From Hyalella azteca (Eukaryota > Arthropoda > Malacostraca > Amphipoda > Hyalellidae): a stretch of DNA of 64,000 bases. Location: contig NW_025937263.1 in the NCBI RefSeq assembly GCF_000764305.2, forward strand, positions 496,001-560,000, in the 5' to 3' direction. This document shows positions 13,430 through 25,400 of the stretch, in pieces (position 1 is the stretch's first letter; every line of letters begins with the position of its first letter). Below the pieces are notes generated by a model that saw only the letters and a list, made by a program, of their open reading frames with translations, searched no databases and was not told the origin of the DNA. The position numbers were made by a program, and so were the translations under genes.

Positions 13430-13510
13430 AAATCAAACTGCGCCAAGCTTCGAACTCACACGCACACAAGTTGACAAATAAGAGTATCAGTTACCCAGTC
13501 GCCAATTTAA
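13430..13510 (-). repeat. Possible tRNA-like SINE head
   Basis: On the minus strand, tggcgactggg (13494-13504) resembles an A box and gagttcgaagc (about 13447-13457) a B box; their separation of about 37 bases between boxes is right for a tRNA-derived promoter. No cloverleaf was confirmed and the element's ends are not clear. Confidence 0.3.
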
Positions 13511-14246
13511 CAAAATTTGTATTAATTGGATCAGCTCTTGATCAATCTCTTTTGAATAAAATAATTCAGGTCACGAAACGAAATGTAAAATTTAGCTACG
13601 CCGTGTAAAATTGTTGTTGTACCACCAAGCAAATCATCGAGAAACCATTGCAAGAAGTCTATCATTGTTTGAGAAATGACGCCTAGGTAGCTCATGAATG
13701 CTACGTGTCATGCCTGTATGAGTGACTCCCCTGTGGTGCGGCCGTCTCAGGAACTAAGGCTGGTCTTGCACGCGGGAAAGCGAACTCGGCAGTCGTGACT
13801 TTGTTACACGCAGTGTTGGGTAGTGTTGCAAATGTGCATTCAGAGCTTGGTGATCTCCGTACATTGATGTTTGTAAAGCTTTTGTTTACTATTTTAATAA
13901 GAATAGGGTAATCATCACAATAGGTGAACTTGGTGAAGCATTGGTGCAGGTTAATTTCATCATTTTTTGCTTACAAACTATATGTGTTGTTCTAGAAGTA
14001 CACAGGTATGTACTAATATAATGTACTTTCTTGATAATGAAACGCGGACTTAACTGAAACTTGGGTAAAATTTAATGAATAGGTATACTCAATTCATCCA
14101 TAAATTCTACATGCCAATCGTTAATTGTCCAATTTTTAAGATAATAGTCACCGCGATACAGCTCTGCCTGGCGCCTGCTTACGTCATCTCACTGCAAGAC
14201 CTGCGTGTCGACTGTTGTGTGCTCACCCAAGGGAACACAGTTCAAC

Positions 14247-14503
14247 TTGAATAAATTAATAAAGACGCACAAACTTCGAAATTTTTAAGCAATGTAGGTA
14301 CGGTATGTGACGATCTCAAAAAGCAGGTTAGAAACCCACTAAAAATGTTTGCAAGAAACCTAACTTACGTTGCACGGAGACGTAAGTTAGGTTTCTTGCA
14401 AACATTTTTAGTGGGTTTCTAACCTGCTTTTTGAGATCGTCACATACCGTACCTACATTGCTTAAAAATTTCGAAGTTTGTGCGTCTTTATTAATTTATT
14501 CAA
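14247..14503. repeat. Perfect inverted repeat, 124-bp arms, 9-base loop
   Basis: Left arm 14247-14370, right arm 14380-14503, loop 14371-14379 (tgcacggag). I compared the arms base by base and found no mismatch. The sequence outside the arms is unrelated on the two sides. No transposon end motif or target duplication is evident. The perfect arms point to a recent inverted duplication, a gene-conversion-maintained hairpin, or an assembly artefact. Confidence 0.9.
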
Positions 14504-14539
14504 TTTTTTATTACAACACTTCTCTTTAACTTCACTTCT

Positions 14540-14885
14540 TGTTGTTTGTATGTTCGTTTGTCCGCCACAAATCTTATAATCGATATTTAACACACTTTTG
14601 CCTGTCCAATCGATCTGAAATTTTGCACACTTGTGTGAGTTGTGTAAAGTTGGAGACAATGCATGAATCATGTGTCAAAATAAATGATTTTAAAAATTAT
14701 TTTTTTTTCAATATTAAAAAAATTAAAAAAATAATTTTGTCAGCTACAAATCTTATAACTAACTGATTTGACACACTTTGACTTGTCTAATTGTTCTGAA
14801 ATTTTGCACACTTGTGTGAAGTCAGAGGCAATGCATGAATCAATTAACAGAATAAATAATTTTGAAAAAAATTATATATTGAAAA
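14540..14885. repeat. Two diverged tandem units of about 180 bp
   Basis: gaaattttgcacacttgtgtga occurs near 14620 and again near 14799, each preceded by acaaatcttataa and followed by caatgcatgaatca. The copies have drifted and are separated by A/T-rich sequence. Function unknown. The adjacent stretch 14886-15833 is AT-rich and without recognisable features. Confidence 0.6.
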
Positions 14886-15833
14886 AAAAATTGAAAAATG
14901 AATTTTTTTAATATTTGAAAATTAAATGAGAAATTCATTGTACATATGCAAGATTGGAGACACTGGATTCTTTGGAAGTGTTGTCTTTAAAAAGTAATTT
15001 GTAAACGTATATTATTTTAGCTATGCCTACCTACCTTAGGTAATAATTTGTTCAGTCACTAGGAATTGCTGCTTCCTACTTATTCTATTCTAAAATATTT
15101 TAATGGTACCGAAGATTGGGGAGAATGCTAAACTTAGGTTATTCTGCTGCTTGTGGTTTGAGATGAGAGATCTGACTAGACATGATGTAGTGGTTCTAGA
15201 TAGTCGGGTAGGAACGATGAACGAGTGCATTCAGACGTTGATAGACTGACAGTAACAGATAAAGGCACATAATTGCCATCGCATTAATATTTGACCGAAA
15301 TTGAAAAAAATAATGTATCCTCGACATTCAAATTGAAAAAAATAATGTATCATTCAGAACTTCATCCGTGTGTTTTTCATTTGCAAACTGCATCTGATAT
15401 ATGTAAATGATTCTATTAACTCATATTGTAAATTTCAATAAACTCTTCTCTAGAATATTCTCTCACCAAATTCTTTATCCCTTATCATTTTTCAACTAGA
15501 TAGCCTGTGTTGTTACGATTACTCACACATATAATTTTGAATTGTGCAGGCGCGAGTTACAGCGTGGCAAATACCTCTTACAAATTCTTGGAAACTATTT
15601 GGGGTAAAAACGAACACCAGTTTCTACTGGTTGGCAGTCCACCCGGGCCACGGTCGTGTCATTTCTCCTCGTCGCACATCACCAACTTGCTGCCGGAACA
15701 TAATTTTTTCGTTTCTGGCCCTCCAATCCCGCCGATTGGACGCAGCAACCTCACCGCGTCGTTTCTCGGAGGCAAGGTTACGTGTCCGCCTTCTCCGCAG
15801 AAGTCTCCTTCTTTCTCGTTCAATCTGGAAAAA

Positions 15834-18800
15834 ATGACTCAAATTGCGCGAGAAGCTGCCGTGGATCTTGCTGCAGGGTCAGCCGGTAAGAAGATAAAGC
15901 CAGAGTGGACGGGGATCTTTTTTGTAGGCTATAGGGTACGTACAGATGCAAAAAAAATTGATCCAGGCACGGAAGCAATAGCTATTGTCTCGTATGTTGC
16001 TTCCGTGCCTGCTGCAAGACGAGTCAATGCGGCTATTTAATACCGTTGAGGACTGGTCAAGCATGAAATGGTATTAGTCTTGGAAATAAATTTTAATTGT
16101 TTGTTGGTGCTCATTAAATAGGTCGTCGTAACAAAATTGCATCACTAATTTGGAATACTGTCTCCTGATTTCGTTAAAAATTATAGTTTGAATTAAATAT
16201 CACAAGTTGATGCCAGTAACATTACTGATATGTCTAAATTTAAGCCATGTCACTGGAAGGTATCATTGAAATGCAGCGTTTATTTGCATCCGTATTTTTT
16301 TAAACACTAGCTTGGGTACTAGTACTTTTGCCGTGTTCTGTACCAGATTTATTTATCTTTAAACACCACGTTTTTTAAATTCGTCACCATCTGACTGGCT
16401 GAGAGTGATCGCGTATGTCTAATTTGAAACTCTGAAATATTTTCTATATTTCGTCAAGACGATATTTGAATAATTCACAGGGCCTTTTATTTGATGAGTG
16501 CTATTTTAGTTTAATTTCAAGGATGTTAGGTCTCTCGATCATCCTTAAAATGTTCCGGTGTTAAACGTAACTACGTATTCATAATTCCTTGAGTTCAATA
16601 ACTATTCATAATTAAATTAAAATTAAATTGTGAAATATACTTCTTCGCAAATAAATTTCCTCTTTAGAAAAACGAAGATCTGCTTTAAAAAAAATCATTT
16701 TAACTTTATTTATTCATAACAAATAGGTGTATGCAAACAATTTTCATTTCATTGTTCGTTTGCTGTTCGAAACCTCATCACTGCTTTGGTAAAGCATACA
16801 CAGCGTCATTGATACTTTCTTATAGAGTACTTTGTCGGTTTGTCCCTTAGGTGCCATGGTATCCGTATACGCCGGCCAACCCTTGGACACCGTCAAAGTC
16901 AAGATGCAGACATTCCCCGCCATCCACAGAACGATGCTGCAGTGCTTCCGTAACACCCTGCACAAGGAAGGCATTCGGGGGCTCTACGCTGGTACTGTTC
17001 CTGCCCTAGCCGCAAATATCGCTGAAAATTCTGTGCTCTTCGCTGCGTACGGCATGTGCCAGAGAGCTGTTGCTCTGTCCACCGGTGTCAAGGTGATGAT
17101 GATGGCCTCGCCATAAGAAACTGTTTAGAAAACATACACAGCCAAGTCATTCCTGTGGACGATGACAATTTCTGAGAGATTGGTTCAGTGTTATTAGGCG
17201 CTGCGTAAACTTGTAAGACATTCTAAGAAATCGTGGTGAGCGACTGCGATATCTACGAAGCGTAATTTCCATTAGGAATTATTTTTATGGCATTTTATGG
17301 CTACTGCTAATCTTAAGACTTGCATTCTTTCATTGTGATAAGAGTTGGGTGTATCATTATCATGAGTAATGTCTATCTACATACAGAACATCAATCTCGT
17401 CACTCATACTTAAGATCTATTATGATCAATTCATTTTTTTAGCGTAGCTGCCTGAATGTGGAAAAAGTTTACCCCCGCCCGCTAAAAATTCATTGCGCAT
17501 ACACGCCCCGGCTTCCAATCACCTGGGGCGTGTATAGGGGGAATTAGCGCCTCCCCCCCCCCAAACCTGTTGCGCTAGTGCTGCTCAACTAGTTTATGAT
17601 CATGAATCGCTGAACACCTCACAGTTATTTTAGGGTCATCTATTAAATTTTATTCCGGCAGCAGGTTGGTGATGTGCGACGAATAGGAATGACACGACCG
17701 AAGGTTCATTGACAAAACTTGGTTCCCAATTCGCTTCGTATTTCTCGAATTCTCACTATTTCTAAGCCAGACCAGTAGCAAATATTAATTTAATGTGCCC
17801 GAAATATTGTGTTTTTTTATTAATATGTATCTCTTCCAGGGCCCAGAAGAGTTGTCGAGCCTCGGCAACGCAGCATCGGGATTTTTTGCAGCATTCTTCT
17901 CCTCACTGACGCTGTGTCCAACAGAGCTCGTGAAGTGCAGACTTCAGGCAATGAGGGAACTCCAAGAGATCACCGGCTGCTCAGTAAGAATAAATCCCAA
18001 AATTTTTCTTACATTGTAAAAGGTGACTTATAAAATGAAAATAAGAATTTCTCCTTGATGGTTGTGATGGATTAAAGCTGTAGAATTCCCCTCAGACCTG
18101 TCAGCTGGAATGTTCGCGTGAACGTTTTGAGACAAATTTTTGCAAAGATTAGACGCAATGCTAGTTGGAGAAATTATAACTCAGAGAAATGAGTGAGACT
18201 CTGAATAATGAGGCACGTTTTGCTCTTGTATGGGTGAACCATGTTGACCCTAACTGGCTTATCCGAATCGTAATTTTAACATGTCACTATCTGGGCAACA
18301 TAACCTTATTCCTTTTCTGTATGTACGTATTTATCATTGTTTATTATTTATTAATATTCCCTATCTATTAACACATATTATAGAGGACCATTAAATTCTT
18401 CAGCCGCGCTCTAACAAGAGCCTGGGCCCGTGGACCGTGACTCGCTACATCCTCTCTACGGAAGGCGTGCCAGGGCTGTTCCGAGGCCTGACCGCAACCT
18501 TCGCCAGGGAGATGCCGGGATATTTCTTCTTCTTCGGCGGCTACGAAGCTACACGTACATTCCTTACCAAAGACGGGCAAACCAAAGACGACATCGGTGT
18601 GTACTGAGTACAGCTACAGCAATTAACGATACTTCTTACTATTATTCATCTTAATTCGTGTCTGAACTGCTTGACATAAGTTACACAACCACGTTCTCTG
18701 TGCGTAATGATCATGTCCGTATAACGAAAATTGCAAATTGTTTTCTCAACTGATTATGATTTGGTTAGGCATTCCTAAGCACAAATTAATTTTCAATTTT

Positions 18801-20328
18801 ACGACGTTCAAACTCATTTAGGCTGGAAGCCAAGTTTCGATGTGTAAAGTCAATTACCCGTTTCTGTTAGAAATATCCTTAAATCACTGTTAGAATGAAT
18901 TCGACGCTTTAGCTATTGCAGGAGATTGTTTGAATAGCGACAAAGAGGCTTTCGTGCTGCAACTTTATGAATATAAAGTACCTATAAAATACTGAGCATC
19001 TGGGTGGAAAGTTCAAGTGACTTTCCTTACTCACAATTAGGGTTCAAGCGGACCCTATTTTTCACGGAAATAGTCTCCTAAGAAGATCAAATAATTTCAT
19101 TCAGAATCCCATTTTCTCTTATCATATCACACTCATTGGATCCAAATGTTTCGATTTTCAATCCTCCTCAATGTTAAGTTTGTTCATTATTGTGCAGGGC
19201 TCCTGAACACATTCATTTCTGGCGGCGTGGCGGGCTGTGCGCTGTGGACGGCGATGTTCCCTACCGACCTCATCAAGTCCAGAATCCAAGTGGCCGGCGA
19301 CACCTCGCCTATGTGGCGGGTTGCCGTCGACATTTACCGCACTGAAGGTGAGCGGGTGATGGGGTTGCCGTCGTCTTATACCGCACTGAAGGTGAGCGGG
19401 TGATGGGGTTGCCGTCGGCTTATATAACTTATACCGCACTGAAGGTGAGCGGGTGATGGGGTTGCCGTCGTCTTATACCGCACTGAAGGTGAGCGGGTGA
19501 TGGGGTTGCCGTCGGCTTATATACCGCACTGAAGGTGAGCGGGTGATGGGGTTGCCGTCGTCTTATACCGCACTGAAGGTGAGCGGGTGATGGGGTTGCC
19601 GTCGACATTTACCGCACTGAAGGTGAGCGCGAGTGTTGTGGTGCCTTCTATATTTACTGGACGGAAGGTGAGCGGGGGATGAGCTTGCCACAAATAATTA
19701 TCTGATTAAACGCTAGCAGAAGAGGGAGCCGAGTTCAACGTTTAAAGATGGAGATAAAGGTATACTTTGTATGATTACCAATTCAGTCTCAAGGACATAT
19801 AGATAATTTTTAATAATAAAGTGATTTTCGATTCTAACTGAGGTGTTAGTCACATTCACCACCATGTTGTCTCACTGGTAGGATACTATTTTTATTGAAA
19901 ACTTATTCTACCTTTTTCGTAAATGCAAGTAGGGTATTATCTGTACCGAGAAGTTTCTCGTCATTATATCCAAGCGAAATTTCCTCGTCAATATATAAAA
20001 ACTTGCTTGCTGTGATGTTCTAGTAATTTCTACGGTATGGGCCAGTTTTGTTGGCCATGATGCAGCAAAAATTTGCATTCTGAATTTCCCAACTTGACTA
20101 AGTACTATGGCCGGCAGTGTACGCTTACGGGTGGTCAACATGCAATGAATATAACGAATGACCTCAAAATTCGGCAATTAATGCACTCGTTCGTGTATTT
20201 TTTCAGGTTTAATGGCATTCTACAATGGATTGAGGCCAACGTTGATACGATCTTTCCCTGCCACGGGACTGTTGCTTGTGACCTACGAGTATGTCAAGAA
20301 AGCCATGCAGTCACCGGAACCCGCGTAA
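15834..20328 (+). CDS. SLC25A15: Mitochondrial ornithine carrier (SLC25A15/ORC type)
   Basis: Exons 15834-15885, 16851-17092, 17840-17983, 18404-18596, 19198-19347, 20207-20328 (TAA). They give 300 aa, against about 301 for human ORC1. It is an inner-membrane carrier that exchanges cytosolic ornithine for citrulline or H+. Three mitochondrial-carrier repeats are visible with their signatures: [13 protein letters not shown] (exon 2), [12 protein letters not shown] (exon 3) and [11 protein letters not shown] (exon 5). Family-specific stretches include [27 protein letters not shown] and [14 protein letters not shown]. The ATG at 15834 starts [18 protein letters not shown], which aligns with the family N-terminus, so the longer open frame upstream is not coding. 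The exon 4 start was set at 18404 (ttcttcag), in frame with [10 protein letters not shown]; an upstream 'tatag' at 18383 is an alternative. The exon 5 donor is amplified into a minisatellite. Confidence 0.93.
19334..19690 (+). repeat. Minisatellite built on the SLC25A15 exon 5 donor
   Basis: The last bases of exon 5 and the start of the intron (ccgcactgaag|gtgagcg) are repeated. Donor-like junctions occur after 19347 (the real one), 19391, 19444, 19488, 19534, 19578, 19622 and 19667. The spacing is mostly 44 bases, with one of 53, one of 46 and one of 45. The copy ending at 19622 again carries the exact exonic gtcgacatttaccgcactgaag. Most units keep AAG|GTGAGC, a good 5' splice site. The 44-base step would shift the reading frame. 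Confidence 0.92.
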
Positions 20329-20449
20329 TTGTCTTAAGTAATCCGTAGAAACTTTTATAATTTATGATAAGTGGAAGTGTAACACAGAGTTTAAGATAGG
20401 GTCTCAGATTTAATTCTAAACTTCATTCCGTTCATGAAATAGTGCATTA

Positions 20450-20455
20450 AATAAA
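20450..20455 (+). promoter_or_regulatory. Poly(A) signal of SLC25A15
   Basis: AATAAA about 120 bases after the stop codon. Further AATAAA-like hexamers follow near 20498 and 20733, so the exact site is not settled. Confidence 0.5.
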
Positions 20456-22401
20456 TGTTAATTTTAAACATTTGTTCGACATTCACGTTGATTGTATTGA
20501 ATAAATTATGTGTGCAATGGGTAAGCGTTTCAAAATATGCGTACTAGTCTCAACAAGTGTATCCTGCTGCTGCAATATGGGAAACGAAATGTTATAGCAT
20601 GAAATGTATGTTTTCATATTTTAAAGGAAAAAGAAGTGTCGTATTTATCCTCCTCTGTGTTCATACTTAAGTTAAGCTCTCTCTGCTGCCGTATGAATGA
20701 ACGTGATGGTGTATTATATATTATTTTCAATAATAAAATAATTTTTAAGAAGCTCCTTTGTAAAATAAAGTTTATAAAACTAAGCATTTGATATGAACTA
20801 CAAGTAAATGGATGATTCGTAACTAAAATCGTGTTCGTCTTTGTTGTAGGTCTTAGACGGTTAAAGTTGCTTGCGGTTCATAATCATGTGTTTGGACTGA
20901 TATTTAAATTTTTCTGCGATTTGATTATATACAATTAGCCATGTTGTCAGTTCTGTGCTCTCTGTTGACATGCACGTCTTTGTCAAGGACCTATTGAGCT
21001 GAGTTTGCTCCTCACTGTAGTATTGTTAATAATCACGGCTGATAAACAAGAAACGTTTGATGGCATTTATCATTATGATCATGGTGCCTGCTGATGCTGT
21101 TGATAATATTGTAATGCTGAGCATACTTCAACACTTGATGAAAAATTATAATACAACCCACGTATGTTCATAAATATTCGTGCCTGTTTGCAACATTCTT
21201 CGAGAGCAAACCATTCATAAACAAGACAACATTCGTGAGTAAAATGAATTTTAGAAAGCGAATACTTTAATTTGATTCGACCTTGCAAATCACATTCCAC
21301 TGTGTCCGAGCAAGCTGTTATATATAGAAAGCCGCGGTGACCGTTGCCAGGCATCTTAATATAGGCGACGCATCCCCGCGTCTGTTGTTTGTGTTGCCCT
21401 ATCTTCCGAATGTTGTTGAGTTTTTCTTCTAACAAACACGGCTGGTGATGGCGTAATTTTGATTTTTTTTTTGGCCACAAACTTGAATTGTAACTGTAAA
21501 ATATCGCTTAGGAACGTTATTCTATCTTTAACATTTACCCGCATACGAGTCACTGTATTGTAAATATTGATTTTTTACTCTGTTTTCCAAGCTCTGCATT
21601 CTATATTCGAGACCATAAAATGTTCGATTAAGTTATGTCACGCGATGAGGATGACTAAGGTAAATTATTGTACACGACCACCTTGAGAGTAAGTCATGAC
21701 TGATGACCGTACGCCCGTTAGGTGTGTAAAATAAACGATGTTTCTGCATTAAGTTAGGAATAATATAAAGTTTGAGCTACGTTATTTGTTTACAGCCGTG
21801 TGAGTTGAAATGCGACTAATTTTTTTTTACTGTTTTTGATCTCTCTTTTAAACGTGCAGTAACGTAATGTTGATAGCCAGAAAACGAGTGAATTCATCTC
21901 TGCGAGTTCTCGCACGTCAATAAAATTCCATTCGAGTTGATGTGTCACTTGATTAGACTATTGACTTTAGTCGAGCCCAAAAATAGAAAAAAATACAATA
22001 ATTACGTTTTACAAAATTAGTTCCATCATATTACTTACAAAACTAAATAAGTTAATTTCTGAAAATTTGATTAAGCTTATAACGCTTATCCAAATAAACG
22101 TGGGTTAAGAACTATGTATTCGCTTCATTTTTAATAAATCTTTTCCATAAATGATGTCTGCAGTTTTCCCGTAATTTTGATTCGTGAACGTGCACTGAGT
22201 ACGATTTGTGCTAGAATTTGGTCCTGAATGACGATTGTCTACTATAGTGCATGATATCGTACACTTGCGGTCATAATCTTATCAAGAGAACAGTCGGTCA
22301 TGAACATTGAGTTGTGCTATACGTGTTACGTCGTCATTCTTAAATACATTAAAAAATTGTGAGGAACGTTAATTAATTGTAAGCAAATATAATATAACGA
22401 A
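20456..22401. other. Intergenic and probable 5' region of the CLC gene
   Basis: AT-rich sequence between the SLC25A15 poly(A) signal and the first proposed CLC exon. Open frames at 21079-21480 and 21356-21553 (minus strand) have no recognised motif. The CLC promoter and 5' UTR are expected here, but no clear TATA or initiator motif was identified. Confidence 0.4.
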
Positions 22402-22492
22402 ATGAAACGATACGCAAGTGACCTCATCGTTAAAGTATTCCCAGACGAGGAAGAGCGTCAAAGTCTAATACAAAACATTGACAGCTTAGAAG
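22402..22492 (+). CDS. Proposed first coding exon of the CLC gene
   Basis: ATG at 22402 opens [19 protein letters not shown], ending GAAG|GTACAC in phase 1. The exon at 30034 supplies the two missing bases (GAT), and the joined frame stays open to the CLC core. No homology is recognised in this N-terminal piece. CLC N-termini vary between isoforms, so it could be one of several first exons, or part of another transcript. The intron to 30034 is 7.5 kb. Confidence 0.5.
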
Positions 22493-25400
22493 GTACACAA
22501 AAACGTTCTTGCTGATGTATCATGAGCGTTTGCGTCACATTGGTGACATTGCCACCTTGCGTGATAAATCGTGTACTTACACCAAATCCAAATGATTTTA
22601 ATCCAATGTCATAGGGGAAAATATTGCTTTTCTCGAACAGTAATAATCAATATTTATACATAAGGATACTTGTGAATATAGTTCACTGAGTTATCGTCAG
22701 AAATAGAATGAAATTTTCAAACATACATTTTATTAGAGTTAAAGTTGAGCCCAGTTAGCCCACGAACACAGTTTTCCGCTAAGGTTGTCGACGAAAGTCG
22801 TGCACTTGTTTTTGTAGGTGTTATCTCAACAGACATATTTACGGTTAGTAACAATTTGCATATTATGGACCACTACGCACGAATAACTAACTATATTAAA
22901 TGATATATAAAGTTGAAGTGTTTGATGCAGTTTATATAAAATCATGACGGACTTATTATTATTGCTTATTTAGTGTCATCGCAGCAGCTGCAGCAAAGCG
23001 ATGTACCTACCTATTAGGCTATTGTAACTTGCAAGTCAGAAAATAAACATGATGAAGTCGCTGAGTATTTTTATTGCTTGCTCGTTTTTTACTTTCTAGG
23101 GTTTTACTTGCTCTAAAATCATTAGTATTGGGTCTGAGTATCGCATACTAAAAAATCAAATTAATAAAGTTTTTGACTTTTCATAATCATTATAGTTTAT
23201 ACTAATTTGAGAAATACTTTAATATCTCAGGCTGAGTTATTGGCTATGAGCCTGTGACTGAATACTACTATTCTATACAATAATCTATAATGATAATTTA
23301 ATTTTTGTAGAAGTGTGGAAGCTTCATATCATAGAAATGTTTATCATCCATTCATTCCAATGTTTTGTTTCTTTAGCTTTCATATCATTATCAACACATT
23401 TCTGTCAAAGACTGTCATTCTGTCCAGGTGGACTTCAACTTTAAAGTCTTGAACACACCTGAACTGGCCAGCCAGGCCAGGCTGGCCCTTGCCATATTAT
23501 TGTCTAAAATGGTGCTTTTTTGTCCATTTTTTAATCAATTTGACACTCGCAGTCGCAGACTCTCAGTCCTCAGACTCTGAGTCTGAACTTCTGAAGTTAG
23601 GATTGTATTATTATTGTAGGGTAAACGCGGTATATTCCGACATCATAGGTAATTCCGTCACTTCTCTAGTTTTTCCTTTATATTAAGCTTTGTTTTAGTT
23701 CCATGTGTTCATTGATGGTTGAAATGGTGACGTCATACATTTGCATGTCGAAACATAGTGGCAAAGCAGAGAGTTTTTTTAGACTCTCCCTCAAGTTCAT
23801 TTTTGGGTCCTATAAGTAGACCAGTAAAGTATCATGGATACCACCAGGCACCAGTATCATACATAAGAAATTTGTTTAAATCTTGAGTAAATGAGGAAAT
23901 TAAAAATGAACGGATTCTAAAAAACCTCTTGTTTGTCACTATGTGTCGAAATACTGCAAAAACACTAGGTCTTGGCCATCTAGTGGGAAAATATTGAGAT
24001 CCAAAGAGAGACAATGCATGCCACCTGGTGAGATCATCAAAAAATGTGTCAAATTTGACAGTTGACCTTGCTCTACCAAATAGTGAATAACTGTTTTTAT
24101 AGGAAGAATATTATGGTTAGACTTTTAAATACGTCTGTGAATATATTAGGAATCCTTTAAGTAAACTTGTATTCGCTGATTTCAAGTTGTAAATAAATTA
24201 ATAGATGATTAAGTTGAGTGATGGATTTAGACCCATCAAAACTAATTCCGACACAACTTGAATTGGACACACACAGATCGTTCCAAGCTTTGTACAAAAA
24301 TTGAAATTTACTTAATTAAAAGCCTAATAGCTGTTAATTAAACGTAATTAAGTAGTGTTCAATATTCGTTAGTGTTCTAATTCAAAGCCGTGTTGTATCC
24401 CAATTCAGCTCACACAGCAAACGGAATTCGAACACGTGGATGTCGGCAATACGTATCGGTTAAATTTGAAGCGCTGACGCAATATGACTCACCACGTGTC
24501 GGATGTTGCCACACAAAGTGACGGAATATAGGGATTTGGTAGGTTTCCATTCTAAAGGCTTCTTAATAAATATGGCAACATTTTGTGACGTTTCATCGTT
24601 GCTGACGCGTAGTGAAGTGTTTTGAGAGTCATGTGAAGGCAACAGAACTTACGTAACGCATACGTTTTTTTTTATAGTTTTTCATTTCTCAATGCGTCCT
24701 TAAAGTGTCGGAATATACCGCGTTTACCCTAACTTGATGTTATCATTGTTAACTGATAACATCAACTGTTATCAATTAACTCAAGCTTGGAAGACATCTA
24801 AACATTAGAGCCGTGACTAGAGCTTTCCTGCCATTTCCAGAACTGAGAGATTTCTGCCACATGAATTACATCCTAGGTACCTAACCTAACTAATTGCTAA
24901 CAAAATTGCAAAATTCATCATGTTGGAGCTGCAAGATTTTAGAAACAAGTAGGCCTAGGAAAATTCCAATTCTGATTATTAACTGATAACAGTTGAAAAG
25001 AGCTGACTGCTGACTTGATATCATTGTTTAGGTTAGGGGGCTAACATTAACTGATGTTAACACTTTGATTGCAACTGTCTGCACGTGTGCCATATATGTG
25101 TTAATGTGCAACCGGAAACACTACCGCGAAGTTGAAATAGTTACGGGTAGCGTGCCGACTTGACAGTGACTTGCGTACCATAAAATGGGGTAACTTAGAC
25201 CACTTTTTTTTCAAAATGATGCCATTTTTTTACTAGATAAGTTAAACTTGAATTGAAACGTGCAAAATACAGGTCTATACTCTAGCTTTACTCACTATAA
25301 ATTGCTGGCTCCTGCCTCTCATAGTTTTGACGTAATTTCAAAATAAGTGGTGGTCTTTGTTACCCCAGCTCTTGGGGTAACTTGGACCGGGTGGTAAAAT

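Noticed and set aside
15507..16040. 177-codon open frame that includes SLC25A15 exon 1
   Set aside because: Only the part from the ATG at 15834 to 15885 matches the carrier N-terminus; the rest is 5' UTR and intron that happens to be open. A clear donor ends the exon at 15885.
21079..21480. 133-codon minus-strand frame between genes
   Set aside because: No recognised domain, no splice or promoter support; low-complexity His/Gln-rich end.
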